Source: DASQWC01 sp035640475
GTDB taxonomy: Bacteria > Actinomycetota > JAICYB01
Assembly (NCBI GenBank): GCA_035640475.1
Contig: DASQWC010000194.1
Coordinates: 1-31,313, forward strand
DNA: 31,313 nt
Reading direction: 5' to 3'
This document shows, one piece after another, positions 13,981 through 21,798 of the stretch. The translations under genes and the position numbers were made by a program. A model generated the notes under the pieces. That model had not been told where the DNA came from. It made no database searches and saw nothing but the letters and a program-made list of their open reading frames with translations. How positions within the stretch are numbered: the first letter of the stretch is position 1; the number at the start of each line of letters is the position of its first letter.

Positions 13981-15252
13981 TCAGTCCTCGTCTTCGCCGA
14001 TCCCGAGGATCGCGTCGACGAACGCGTCCGGCTCGAAGGGGATCAGGTCGCGGTCGCGCTCGCCGACACCGACGGCCTTGACGGGGATCCCGAGCTCCTG
14101 CTCGACGGCGAACGTGATGCCTCCTTTTGCCGTCCCGTCGAGCTTCGCGAGGACGAGCCCGGTCACGTTCACGGCGTCGCCGAAGGCGCGCGCTTGCGCG
14201 ATGCCGTTCTGTCCCGTCGTCGCGTCCACGACGAGCAGCGTCTCGGCCAATGCGGCCTTCTCGTCCCGTTCGATCACGCGGATGACCTTTTTCAACTCCT
14301 CCATCAGCGGCTTGCGCGTGTGCAGGCGTCCGGCCGTGTCGACGATGAGGAGCTCATGGTCCTCGGCATGCGCGTGCGCGAGCGCGTCGAAGACGACGGC
14401 GCCGGGATCTGCGCCGGTCTTCTGCTTGACGACGTCGATCCCCAGTCGGTTCCCCCACTCGGCCAGCTGCTCGACGCCCGCGGCGCGGTAGGTGTCGCCG
14501 GCGGCCAGGCACACGCTCAAGCCCAGCGACTGCGCTCGGTTGGCGAGCTTGGCGATCGACGTCGTCTTTCCGGTGCCGTTCACGCCGACGACGATCCACA
14601 CGGTCAAGCGCTGGCGGACCAGGCGCAGGCGCCGGTCGGCGCTCACGAGCTGGGCCAGCATGACCTCGCGCAGCGCAACCGGGAGGTTGTCGGCCGTCAG
14701 GTCCTTGCGCTCGCGCAGCCCGTCCACGAGTGACGTCGCGGTGAGCACACCCACGTCGGCGCCCACGAGCGCCTCCTCGAGATGATCGAAGCCCCCCTCG
14801 GTCGGGCCGCCGGCGAACACGTCCTTGACGTCGCGGCCGAGCTTGTCGCGCGTCCGGCGTAGCCCGCGGCGAAAGCGCATGCGGATGCCGACCTTCGGCT
14901 CCTCGGGCTCCTTTGCCTTGCGTTCGGTTCGCACCGACGCGAGCGGTAGGTGGTCTCCTTCGTCACTCATCTTGGCAACCCTCGTTCTCGTTTCTCTTCT
15001 CGTGCGCGCCGCGCGAGCTCGCGGCTGCTCGGTGCTCCGCGGTGCGCCGTCCTTGCGCGGCCGGCGCGGCCGTACAGGCTCGGGTGCTTCCTTTTTCTTC
15101 GGACGTCCCAGCGCGCCCCAGCGCTTCCAGAGCACGACGAGCGTATCCGGCTCCTCGTCGGTCCCCCATCGCCGGACCGCAAACAAGCAACCGACGATCG
15201 CAACGAGCAACGCGATCGTCGTGAGACCAACCTCACCGACCGACTGAGGCAC
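13981..15252 (-). CDS. ftsY: Signal recognition particle receptor FtsY
   Basis: The membrane-bound GTPase partner of Ffh. The 423-aa protein starts with a hydrophobic helix (about 8-27, GLTTIALLVAIVGCLFAV), a membrane anchor found in many actinobacterial FtsY proteins, then a charged linker (A-like domain, about 50-130) and the NG domain: P-loop GVNGTGKTT (223-231), AAGDTYRAAGVEQL, DTAGRLHT, AKLDGTAKGG and GVGERDRDLIPFEPDAFV. The start is GTG 15252, in the middle of a perfect 17-bp palindrome. smc lies just upstream on the same strand, separated by a 109-bp repeat-containing gap. Confidence 0.96.
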   Translation of the reverse strand: MPQSVGEVGLTTIALLVAIVGCLFAVRRWGTDEEPDTLVVLWKRWGALGRPKKKEAPEPVRPRRPRKDGAPRSTEQPRARAARTRRETRTRVAKMSDEGDHLPLASVRTERKAKEPEEPKVGIRMRFRRGLRRTRDKLGRDVKDVFAGGPTEGGFDHLEEALVGADVGVLTATSLVDGLRERKDLTADNLPVALREVMLAQLVSADRRLRLVRQRLTVWIVVGVNGTGKTTSIAKLANRAQSLGLSVCLAAGDTYRAAGVEQLAEWGNRLGIDVVKQKTGADPGAVVFDALAHAHAEDHELLIVDTAGRLHTRKPLMEELKKVIRVIERDEKAALAETLLVVDATTGQNGIAQARAFGDAVNVTGLVLAKLDGTAKGGITFAVEQELGIPVKAVGVGERDRDLIPFEPDAFVDAILGIGEDED

Positions 15253-15260
15253 TGCCTCAG
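15244..15260. promoter_or_regulatory. Perfect palindrome over the ftsY start codon
   Basis: Arms CTGAGGCA and TGCCTCAG are exact reverse complements around a single central C. The ftsY GTG start (15252-15250) uses the centre of the palindrome. In RNA it could close a short hairpin over the start codon; as DNA it could be a dimeric operator. The arms continue into coding sequence on one side only, so part of the symmetry may be chance. Confidence 0.35.
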
Positions 15261-15269
15261 GCTACCGGC

Positions 15270-15340
15270 GGGGTTCGGGGGGCGCAGCGCCCGGAGGGCG
15301 CGGAGCGCCACCGATCGACTGGGAGCGCGCGGGAGCGCGC
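15270..15340 (-). repeat. GC-rich intergenic repeat element, copy 3, with a 10-bp tandem
   Basis: The smc-ftsY gap carries, on the plus strand, GGGGTTCGGGGGGCGCAGCG, then CCCGGAGGGCGCGGAGCGCC at 15270-15309, with two small palindromes (GGGCGCAGCGCCC and GGCGCGGAGCGCC). The tandem GGGAGCGCGC repeats twice at 15321-15340. The GGGGnTC(C)GGGGGGCGCAGCGCCC core is shared with the block at 6343-6483. As at the other two sites it lies 3' of one minus-strand gene and 5' of the next. Confidence 0.6.
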
Positions 15341-15361
15341 CATGCGGTGCGACGCGCTAGG

Positions 15362-18300
15362 TCAAACCGTCGCTGTGACGTGCTCGGGGTGGTCTTGCAG
15401 TCGCTGCGTGAGGACGCGTGAGGTTCCATCGGCGTTGAGCGTGACGCCGACGAGCGTATCCGCGCGCTCCATCGTCCGCTTCTGGTGCGTTATGACCACG
15501 ACTTGCGTCTTGGTGCGCAGCGAGTCGAGCAACCGCAGGAACCGTCCGAGGTTCGCGTCGTCCAGTGGCGCATCCACCTCGTCGAGGACGAGGAACGGCG
15601 TCGGTCGCGCGAGGTGCAGCGCGAACAGAAAACCGAGTCCCGCGAGCGCCTTCTCGCCACCGGATAGGAAACTCAGCTTCCTGTGGCCCTTGCGTCCGAG
15701 GCGCACCTCGATCTCGATCCCCGACTCGAGCGGATCGTCGGAGCCCGCGAGCCTGATGCGGCCGCCCCCTTCCGGGAACAGCAGCGCAACGACGTCCTGG
15801 AAGGCGGCGTTCGCGTCTTCGGCCGCGCGCACGAGCAGCTCGCGCATCTCGACGTCGACGCTCCGGACGACCTTGAGCAGATCGCGGCGGCTGGTGCGCA
15901 GGTCTTCGAGCTGTGTCTCCAGGAACTCGCGCCGCTCGTCGAGGGTCGCGATCTCCCGAGCGGCCAGCGGATTCACCGGGCCCATGCGCCGGAGCTCGCG
16001 ATCCAGACGCCGTTCCTCGGCATCGAGAGCTTCGTCCTCCGCCGCCGGCGGAAACTCCTGACGCGCGCGGGACGGCGGGATCTCGAACTCGTGGGCGAGC
16101 CGGGAGCCGATCTCCTCGATCCGAACGTCCAGCCGGGCAACTTCCTCGGATGCGTGCAGCGAGCGCGGTTCGAGCGAGGCCACCTGGACTTCGGTGCGTG
16201 AGGTCTCTTCAGAGACCTCACGCAGCTCGCCCTCGACGACTTCCTCCGCGTCCAGAAGCTCGCGTACGCGAGCTTCTGCCGCGGACACGAACCCGTCGAG
16301 GCGGCTGAGCATCGACTCGGCCGCCGCGAGGTCCTCCGGCGACGTCGGACGGGCCTCCACGTCGACGCGTTCCGCGTTGAGCTCATCGCGCGTGCGCCGG
16401 ATGCCGCGCAACCGCTCCTCGAGGGACGCACGCTTGGTCAGCAGCTCCGTGCGTCCGGTCTCGAGCGACTCGATCTCGGTTGCGATCCTCGACAGCTCTT
16501 GCTCGCGTTCGGCAATGCGTGCGCCGGCCGTCTGCTCGGCCCCCGCGGATTCTGTTCGCTTGTTTGTCAGGTTCTGCCGCGCCTGCGCGGCTTCCTCTGC
16601 GCGGTGCAGGCGATCGTCACGATCCTGTTCAGCGAGATCCCGCTCAATGGATGCCGCCTTCTCGGACGCGCCGATCTCACGTAAACGGTCCGCGGCGGCG
16701 GCGATACGGCCTTCCAGCTCGCCGAGCTCGGCCCGGGCTTCCGTCAGCTCGCCGTCCAGGCGCTCGACCTCTCGCGCAAACCTGTCGCGCTGCAAGAGGA
16801 TGCGGTTCCGTTCACGCTCGACGCGATCCAGACTTTCCGTCGCCTGCTCGATCGACGTACGCAGGTCGAGTGACGGGTCGCGCCGCTTGCGCGCCGGGCG
16901 CGACACGCCGCGTCCGCGAAGGATGCGGCCGGACGACGTCACGAACGTCGCCTGCGGGTGCCGCGCCGAAAGCGACCGGGCCCGGCCGGGGCTCGAGACG
17001 AGGTAGACGCCTTCGCACAGGGCGTCGATCGCGCCGCGCAGCCAAGCCGGTGCGTCGACGACCTCGGCCATCGGGCGCGCGCCCTCCAGATCCTGCGGAC
17101 GCTCGTCGGATGCGGCGAGCGTCGGGACGACGAACACGTCCGAACCTTCAGACTCGGCGCGTTCGACGCTGTCGGCGAGCTTCGCGCCGGCGACGACGAG
17201 CGCGTCGAGCACGGGCCCCAGCACCGCGTCGACCGCACCTTCCAAACCAGACGGGACGCGAATCAGATCGCCGAGCACACCGCGCGCATCGAGCTCGGAT
17301 CCGTGCGAACGCATGAGTGCCTCGGCCCCCTTGCGGCGTTCGGCCGCGAGCTCCTGGGCCACGCGGAGCGACTCGATACGTCCGTCGAGCACGGCCTTCT
17401 GGCTTTCCAGACCGCGCAGCTTCGTCTCGGACTCGTCGAGGGCGGTCTTGCTCTCGCGGCGCTCGCCGTCGAGCCGCTCGACGGTGAGCGACGCGCGTCC
17501 CTCGGCCGAGTCGAGCTCCTCGATCTCCCGGCGAACCACGCCGGCCTGGTCGCCCAGGCGCCCCAGCTCGGCCAGCGCGCGTTCCGCGCGCTGCGCCGAC
17601 GCGGCCGCCTCGGCCCGTGCGGTGATCTCGGCCTGCTCGGCGCCGCGCGCCTCGGCGTCGATGCTCGACGCCTCCTCGCGCGCCTGAAGCAGCCGCTGTC
17701 CATCGGCCGCCACCTGCGCCCGCACGCCGCGCTCCTGCTCGCGCAGGGCCGCGAGGCTCGACTCACGCGCCTCGAGATCGGCGGCCAGTGTCTCGAGGTC
17801 CTGTCGCGCTTCGGTCTCGACGGCGTCCAGCTCGTGGAGCTTGAGGATGATCGCGTCGCGTCGCCTGACATCGGGACGCGCATGCGCTCGCTCCCGCAAC
17901 ACGATGACGGCCCGCAGCGCCGACCCCTGCGCCGAGCGCAAGTGTTCGAGGCCCCGGCGAACCGACGAAGATGCGCGCCGCGACTCGTCAAGCTTTCGTT
18001 CGGCCTCCATGCGACGAGACCGCAGCCCGTCCAGCCGTCCCCGGAGCTCGCCGAGCTGCTCGGACGCGCCGGACCTGCTCTCGAGCGCGCGGTTGCGCTC
18101 GAGCTCCAGACCTTCGAGCTCACCGACGAGCCGGCGAATGCGGATCTCCCGGAGGCGGTCGGTGACCTCGGTGTGGCGCCGCGCCTGCTCGGCCTGCGCG
18201 CGAAGCGGTCGCAGCTGCCGCCGGAGCTCGTTCAGCACGTCGGCGGCGCGGTCGATGTCCAGGGAGACCTGATCGATCCGGCGCAGCGCGCGCTCCTTGC

Positions 18301-18817
18301 GCCGGCGGTGCTTGGCGATCCCGGCCGCCTCCTCGACGTAGGCGCGCAGCTCCTCGGGGCGCGACTGAACGATGTCGTCCACCTCGCCCTGTGCGACGAC
18401 CGCGTGCAGCTCGCGGCCGAGCCCGGCTTCGGCCAGCAGCTCCTGGACGTCAAGCAGGCGGCACGACGTGCCGTTGATCGAATACTCGCTGGCGCCGTCG
18501 CGGTAGAGCGTGCGGCCCACCTGCACCTCGGAGAAATCGAGCGGGAACGTGCCGTCGGCGTTGTCGAGGGTCAGGACGACCTGGGCCATCCCGAGCGCTT
18601 TGCGCTGCTCGGTCCCCGTGAAGATGACGTCCTCCATCTTCTCGGCACGCAGCGTCCGGGCCGACAGGGTGCCGAGGCTCCACATGAGGGCATCGATGAG
18701 GTTGGACTTCCCGGCGCCGTTGGGCCCGACGACGACGACCAGACCGGGCTCGATATCGAGGGTCGTGCGGTCGGCGAACGACTTGAAGCCGCGCAGGGAG
18801 ATGGAACGGAGGTGCAC
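15362..18817 (-). CDS. smc: Chromosome partition protein SMC
   Basis: The ATPase that loops and condenses the chromosome, with ScpA and ScpB (not in the window). The 1151-aa protein has the N-terminal ATP head with Walker A GPNGAGKSN (31-39) and the AQGEVDDIVQSRPEE / EEAAGIAKHRRRKERA region, then a long Arg/Glu/Leu-rich coiled coil. In the middle is the hinge, around residues 500-650 (ALMRSHGSELDARGVLGDLI, VDAVLGPVLDALVV). A second coiled coil follows, then the C-terminal head with signature LSGGEKALAGLGFLFAL and Walker B FLVLDEVDAPLDDANLGRF. The start is GTG 18817, 21 bp after the acyP stop. Length is slightly under the usual ~1190. Confidence 0.97.
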   Translation of the reverse strand: MHLRSISLRGFKSFADRTTLDIEPGLVVVVGPNGAGKSNLIDALMWSLGTLSARTLRAEKMEDVIFTGTEQRKALGMAQVVLTLDNADGTFPLDFSEVQVGRTLYRDGASEYSINGTSCRLLDVQELLAEAGLGRELHAVVAQGEVDDIVQSRPEELRAYVEEAAGIAKHRRRKERALRRIDQVSLDIDRAADVLNELRRQLRPLRAQAEQARRHTEVTDRLREIRIRRLVGELEGLELERNRALESRSGASEQLGELRGRLDGLRSRRMEAERKLDESRRASSSVRRGLEHLRSAQGSALRAVIVLRERAHARPDVRRRDAIILKLHELDAVETEARQDLETLAADLEARESSLAALREQERGVRAQVAADGQRLLQAREEASSIDAEARGAEQAEITARAEAAASAQRAERALAELGRLGDQAGVVRREIEELDSAEGRASLTVERLDGERRESKTALDESETKLRGLESQKAVLDGRIESLRVAQELAAERRKGAEALMRSHGSELDARGVLGDLIRVPSGLEGAVDAVLGPVLDALVVAGAKLADSVERAESEGSDVFVVPTLAASDERPQDLEGARPMAEVVDAPAWLRGAIDALCEGVYLVSSPGRARSLSARHPQATFVTSSGRILRGRGVSRPARKRRDPSLDLRTSIEQATESLDRVERERNRILLQRDRFAREVERLDGELTEARAELGELEGRIAAAADRLREIGASEKAASIERDLAEQDRDDRLHRAEEAAQARQNLTNKRTESAGAEQTAGARIAEREQELSRIATEIESLETGRTELLTKRASLEERLRGIRRTRDELNAERVDVEARPTSPEDLAAAESMLSRLDGFVSAAEARVRELLDAEEVVEGELREVSEETSRTEVQVASLEPRSLHASEEVARLDVRIEEIGSRLAHEFEIPPSRARQEFPPAAEDEALDAEERRLDRELRRMGPVNPLAAREIATLDERREFLETQLEDLRTSRRDLLKVVRSVDVEMRELLVRAAEDANAAFQDVVALLFPEGGGRIRLAGSDDPLESGIEIEVRLGRKGHRKLSFLSGGEKALAGLGFLFALHLARPTPFLVLDEVDAPLDDANLGRFLRLLDSLRTKTQVVVITHQKRTMERADTLVGVTLNADGTSRVLTQRLQDHPEHVTATV

Positions 18818-18838
18818 GTCGGAAGGCTACCGGAGCAA

Positions 18839-19111
18839 TCAGAACTCTACGTCGAACTCGTAGAGCCCTTCCGGTTCCTCCCAATTAACGTCGACCGAGG
18901 TCACGCGCGCGTGTCTTGGGCCCTGTCGGCACCACTCGACGAGCTCCTCGACGGGCTGAGCGTCGCCTTCGAAGACGGCCTCGACCCGGCCGTCCGGCGT
19001 GTTTCGGATCCAGCCTCCGACGCCGAGCCGGCGCGCGTGCTGGGTCGTGTACCAGCGGAAATTCACGCCCTGCACGGATCCGGACACAAGGACGTGGGCT
19101 CGCTTACGCAT
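18839..19111 (-). CDS. acyP: Acylphosphatase
   Basis: A small enzyme that hydrolyses carboxyl-phosphate bonds such as acetyl phosphate and 1,3-bisphosphoglycerate. The 90-aa protein has the full family pattern: VSGSVQGVNFRWYTTQHA with the phosphate-binding loop and catalytic Arg (residues 9-26), GWIRNTPDGRVEAVFEGD with the catalytic Asn, and the C-terminal EGLYEFDVEF strand. In mycobacteria acyP also lies directly before smc. ATG 19111 gives the standard length. It is divergent from the iron permease gene, sharing a 105-bp upstream region. Confidence 0.95.
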   Translation of the reverse strand: MRKRAHVLVSGSVQGVNFRWYTTQHARRLGVGGWIRNTPDGRVEAVFEGDAQPVEELVEWCRQGPRHARVTSVDVNWEEPEGLYEFDVEF

Positions 19112-19133
19112 CCAAAGCCATGATGGCGCGCCC

Positions 19134-19197
19134 TTGACTTGTGCTCGGAAGCCTTCTTAATCTAACCTTCGTTGGCGATATTAAGGCACCCTAATAC
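19134..19197 (+). promoter_or_regulatory. Candidate promoter and iron-box-like operator for the FTR1 operon
   Basis: TTGACT at 19134-19139 and TAATCT at 19158-19163 form a sigma-70-like pair with an 18-bp spacer. Overlapping and just after the -10 is TTAATCTAACCTT (19157-19169), which contains CTAACCT, half of the DtxR/IdeR consensus. A second AT-rich site, TTAAGGCACCCTAA (19181-19194), is an imperfect palindrome of the form TTA-GG-CC-TAA. Both are AT islands in GC-rich DNA and lie where a repressor would block transcription. The match to a full 19-bp iron box is partial, so the regulator is an inference. Confidence 0.45.
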
Positions 19198-19216
19198 GGA
19201 GCGTATGGACACCTAA

Positions 19217-20065
19217 ATGTTGCCGGCGTTACTGATCACCCTGCGCGAAGGACTCGAGGCGGCGCTCATCGTCACCATCCTGGCCGCCTACCTGGTCCAG
19301 ACCAACCGCCGACGGGAGATGGGACGCGTCTGGATCGGCGTGGTCGCGGCGCTTGTCGGCAGTCTCGCCGTCGGCCTGGCCGTGGCCGCGGGCGGCGCGG
19401 AGCTGTCGCGCAAGTCGCAGGAGCTACTCGAAGGATTCGCGGGCATCGCTGCCGTGGGCCTGCTCACGTGGATGATCTTCTGGATGCGCCGCCACGCGCG
19501 CTTCCTCAAAAAAGAGCTGGCGGAAAAGACCGACCAGGCCCTCGCATCCGGCAATACCTTCGCACTTCCGATGCTTGCCTTCGTGGCCGTCGGCCGCGAA
19601 GGGCTCGAGACCGTCTTGTTTCTGTACGCGGCGTTCAGCGCGTCGTCGGACCCGGCGGCCTCCGGCGGAGGCGCGGTCGTGGGACTGCTTGCCGCCGCCG
19701 CCCTCGGCTACGGGATCTACAAGGGCAGCGCGCGCCTCAACCTACGGATGTTCTTCCAGATCACCGGCGGACTCATCATCGTCGTGGCGGCGGGCATGGT
19801 GGCGTCCTCGGTCCACGAGTTCAACGAAGCCGGCGTGCTGTTGTTCTGGACGCAGACGGCGTGGGACGCCACGGGCTTCATCGGGTCGTCCGGGATCATC
19901 GGCGCGCTGCTGAAGGGATTGATCGGATACGACCCCAAGCCGACGGTGCTCCAGGCCGTCCTGTACTTCGCCTACCTCGTTCCGACCCTCATCGCGTTCT
20001 ACGGGTTGTATCCACAGATTGCATCGGCACCGTCGATGACCAAGAAGGAGGTTCACGCCCGGTGA
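19217..20065 (+). CDS. FTR1/EfeU family high-affinity iron permease
   Basis: A 282-aa polytopic membrane protein of the oxidase-dependent iron transporter family. Two R-E-G-L-E motifs, the iron-translocation signature, lie in TM1 (residues 10-14, LREGLEAAL) and in TM4 (127-131, GREGLETVL). About seven hydrophobic helices are visible, with the basic loop RRHARFLKKE between. Length is typical of bacterial EfeU. The ATG at 19217 puts the first motif in the first helix as in the family. The 3' end overlaps the cupredoxin gene by 4 nt, and the next genes encode a chelatase-like protein and ferritin, so iron import is the likely role. A DtxR-type repressor is suggested by the upstream sequence. Confidence 0.93.
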   Translation: MLPALLITLREGLEAALIVTILAAYLVQTNRRREMGRVWIGVVAALVGSLAVGLAVAAGGAELSRKSQELLEGFAGIAAVGLLTWMIFWMRRHARFLKKELAEKTDQALASGNTFALPMLAFVAVGREGLETVLFLYAAFSASSDPAASGGGAVVGLLAAAALGYGIYKGSARLNLRMFFQITGGLIIVVAAGMVASSVHEFNEAGVLLFWTQTAWDATGFIGSSGIIGALLKGLIGYDPKPTVLQAVLYFAYLVPTLIAFYGLYPQIASAPSMTKKEVHAR

Positions 20066-20421
20066 AGACCCTCGTCGGCATCGTCCTGTTGGGCATGACT
20101 CTGGCCGTCACCGGCTGCGCGTCGGATTCGAATCAGGCCGAGGAAGGTGTGATCGAAGTCGAAGCCGTCGACCACAAGTTCGTCCCGGACGAGCTTGACG
20201 CCGAGGCCGGGAGCATCAGCTTCGCGATCCGCAACACCGGACAGGAGATCCACGAGTTCGAGGTCTTCGAGGGCAAAAAGCTGATCGACGAGGTCGAGGA
20301 CATCTCCCCCGGTCTGACGCGAGAGCTGACCGTTTCCCTCGAGGCGGGGACGTACGAATACGCCTGCAAGTTCGAGGACCACTACGAGCGCGGCATGAAG
20401 GGAACGCTCACGGTTACTTAG
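20062..20421 (+). CDS. Cupredoxin-domain lipoprotein (EfeO-like)
   Basis: A 119-aa lipoprotein: signal peptide with lipobox AVTGC (Cys19 lipidated), then one cupredoxin domain. Candidate type-1 copper ligands are all present: His64 in QEIHEFEVF, Cys102 in YEYACKFEDHYERGMKG, His107 and Met112. EfeO proteins pair a similar cupredoxin domain with an EfeU permease, where it is thought to handle or oxidise Fe(II) outside the membrane; here only that domain is kept and is lipid-anchored. The start GTG 20062 overlaps the FTR1 stop (GTGA) and has AAGGAGG eleven bases upstream. It therefore probably works with the permease as an extracytoplasmic iron or electron partner. Confidence 0.88.
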   Translation: MKTLVGIVLLGMTLAVTGCASDSNQAEEGVIEVEAVDHKFVPDELDAEAGSISFAIRNTGQEIHEFEVFEGKKLIDEVEDISPGLTRELTVSLEAGTYEYACKFEDHYERGMKGTLTVT

Positions 20422-20429
20422 CTCCTCAC

Positions 20430-21776
20430 ATGCAGCGGCTCGTCGTCGCATTTCTCCTCGCCGTACTCCTAGCCGGGACCGGGCAGAGCTCCGCCCTGGC
20501 CGAGCAGCGGCCGATCGGAGTTCTCATCGCCGATCACGGTGAGCCGCCTGTCTACAACGCGCACACGTACTGGAGCATCCGCGCGTTCATCGACCACCTC
20601 ATGGATATGGGCGTCATCCCGTCCTGGCTCCGGGCCGTCGACAACGGGACGATCACCCAGGACGAGACGTGCTACGACTGCGCCGACCCGTCGCTGTCAC
20701 CGAGGCTGATCGATGCCTGGTTGCGGTCGAAGTCGGGACCGGCCGCCTACGTTCCGCGCTCGTCGGAGAGCCTGCCCGCGCACTACGTCGCTCCGGCCGG
20801 TGACGGTCTGAGCGAGCCGGACATCTTCGAGCACGGCGGTCTGCAGACGTGGGACGAGTGGCAGCGCATGGGCGGGCGCTCACCGAACTACGGCGAGAAG
20901 CTCGTGCGGAAGCGAGAAGTTGCGCGTCGCCTCCGAGCGTCCTACGGCGACCGCCTCGTCGTGAGGACGGGCTACGGAATCGATCCCCGCATCGGCGGCC
21001 GACGCCAGGGCCTCAGGCAGGCGGTCGAGGCGCTGGTCGAGCGCGATCGGGTGCGAGCGATCGTCGTCGCGTACCACGGCATTGGGTTCTCGGACCTGAT
21101 GCAGACCCACATGATCCGCCACGAGATCCTGGATGCAGTCAACGATCTCGGCGCGAACGTCCCGATCCGATTCACCGAGCCGCTGGGTCGGACGTCGCAC
21201 TACGTTCAAGCGGTCGTCGACAAGGTGCGCACCGAACTCTCCAACGTTCCCGCGAAGGCTCCGGTAGCAATTCACCTGTCCGGTCACGGCCTGCCCACGT
21301 CGGCGTGCGGCGACTACGACTGCGGTGCGGACGCCTATCACGGATTCGCTCGCGACCTATTTCGACGAGTGTCGCGCGCCGTGCTGTCCGACGTCCGGCG
21401 GCCCGGTCGTTTCGGCGTGTTCCATGTGTACGGCGATGGTGGCGAAGGTGACGCCGATCCGGACGACAAGGTCGACAGCCCATTGGAAGCACTCTCGAAG
21501 CGCAAGGCCCAAGGCTTTCGCTACGTCATCGACGTCCCGTACGAGTTCGAGGCAAACTCGCGCGACACACTCATCGTGTTGCGCAGCGGCTACGGACGGG
21601 CCTCACCCGACTGGAACTCGGCGTATGAGAGCCGATTCACGTATCAGGGCGTCCACGTCAAGATCGCCAACGCCTTCGGTGGTGACGCGCACAAGGTGGC
21701 GGCGCTGGAAGGTGTGATCCGCTCCAGACTGCACATCGACAAGGGCGCACCAACATCCCACACGGGACATCACTGA
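20430..21776 (+). CDS. Secreted ferrochelatase-like (chelatase superfamily) protein
   Basis: A 448-aa protein with a signal peptide (about 1-24, ending SSALAEQ). It carries three His-Gly motifs in the style of class II chelatases: IADHGEPPVYN (His36), VAYHGIGF (His216) and HLSGHGLPTSACGDYDC (His286). The last resembles the H-G-L-P ... G-D-x-Y segment around the catalytic His of ferrochelatases. Cys pairs at 81/84 and 293/298 and a His-rich end (HTGHH) could bind metal. It begins 8 nt after the cupredoxin gene. A periplasmic CbiK from Desulfovibrio is a known precedent for exported chelatases. The substrate here (haem, another tetrapyrrole or free iron) cannot be read from sequence. It is not a normal cytoplasmic HemH. 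Confidence 0.68.
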   Translation: MQRLVVAFLLAVLLAGTGQSSALAEQRPIGVLIADHGEPPVYNAHTYWSIRAFIDHLMDMGVIPSWLRAVDNGTITQDETCYDCADPSLSPRLIDAWLRSKSGPAAYVPRSSESLPAHYVAPAGDGLSEPDIFEHGGLQTWDEWQRMGGRSPNYGEKLVRKREVARRLRASYGDRLVVRTGYGIDPRIGGRRQGLRQAVEALVERDRVRAIVVAYHGIGFSDLMQTHMIRHEILDAVNDLGANVPIRFTEPLGRTSHYVQAVVDKVRTELSNVPAKAPVAIHLSGHGLPTSACGDYDCGADAYHGFARDLFRRVSRAVLSDVRRPGRFGVFHVYGDGGEGDADPDDKVDSPLEALSKRKAQGFRYVIDVPYEFEANSRDTLIVLRSGYGRASPDWNSAYESRFTYQGVHVKIANAFGGDAHKVAALEGVIRSRLHIDKGAPTSHTGHH

Positions 21777-21784
21777 GCCGCCCG

Positions 21785-21790
21785 TATACT
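21785..21790 (+). promoter_or_regulatory. Candidate -10 element for a leaderless ferritin mRNA
   Basis: TATACT ends 8 bp before the ferritin ATG at 21799, so transcription would start at or within two bases of the A of ATG. No Shine-Dalgarno sequence is present in between. The same CGTATACT string precedes the tRNA-Gly gene at 23366-23371. No good -35 hexamer is visible at 21762-21767. Confidence 0.5.
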
Positions 21791-21798
21791 TGGCGTCG

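Noticed and set aside
16958..19123. 721-codon plus-strand open frame opposite smc and acyP
   Set aside because: Composition is dominated by Arg, Leu, Gly and Ala from antisense reading; smc and acyP on the other strand have all expected motifs.
20430..21776. Ordinary ferrochelatase hemH
   Set aside because: A signal peptide is present, length is well above HemH and similarity is limited to short His-Gly motifs, so only a chelatase-like label is justified.
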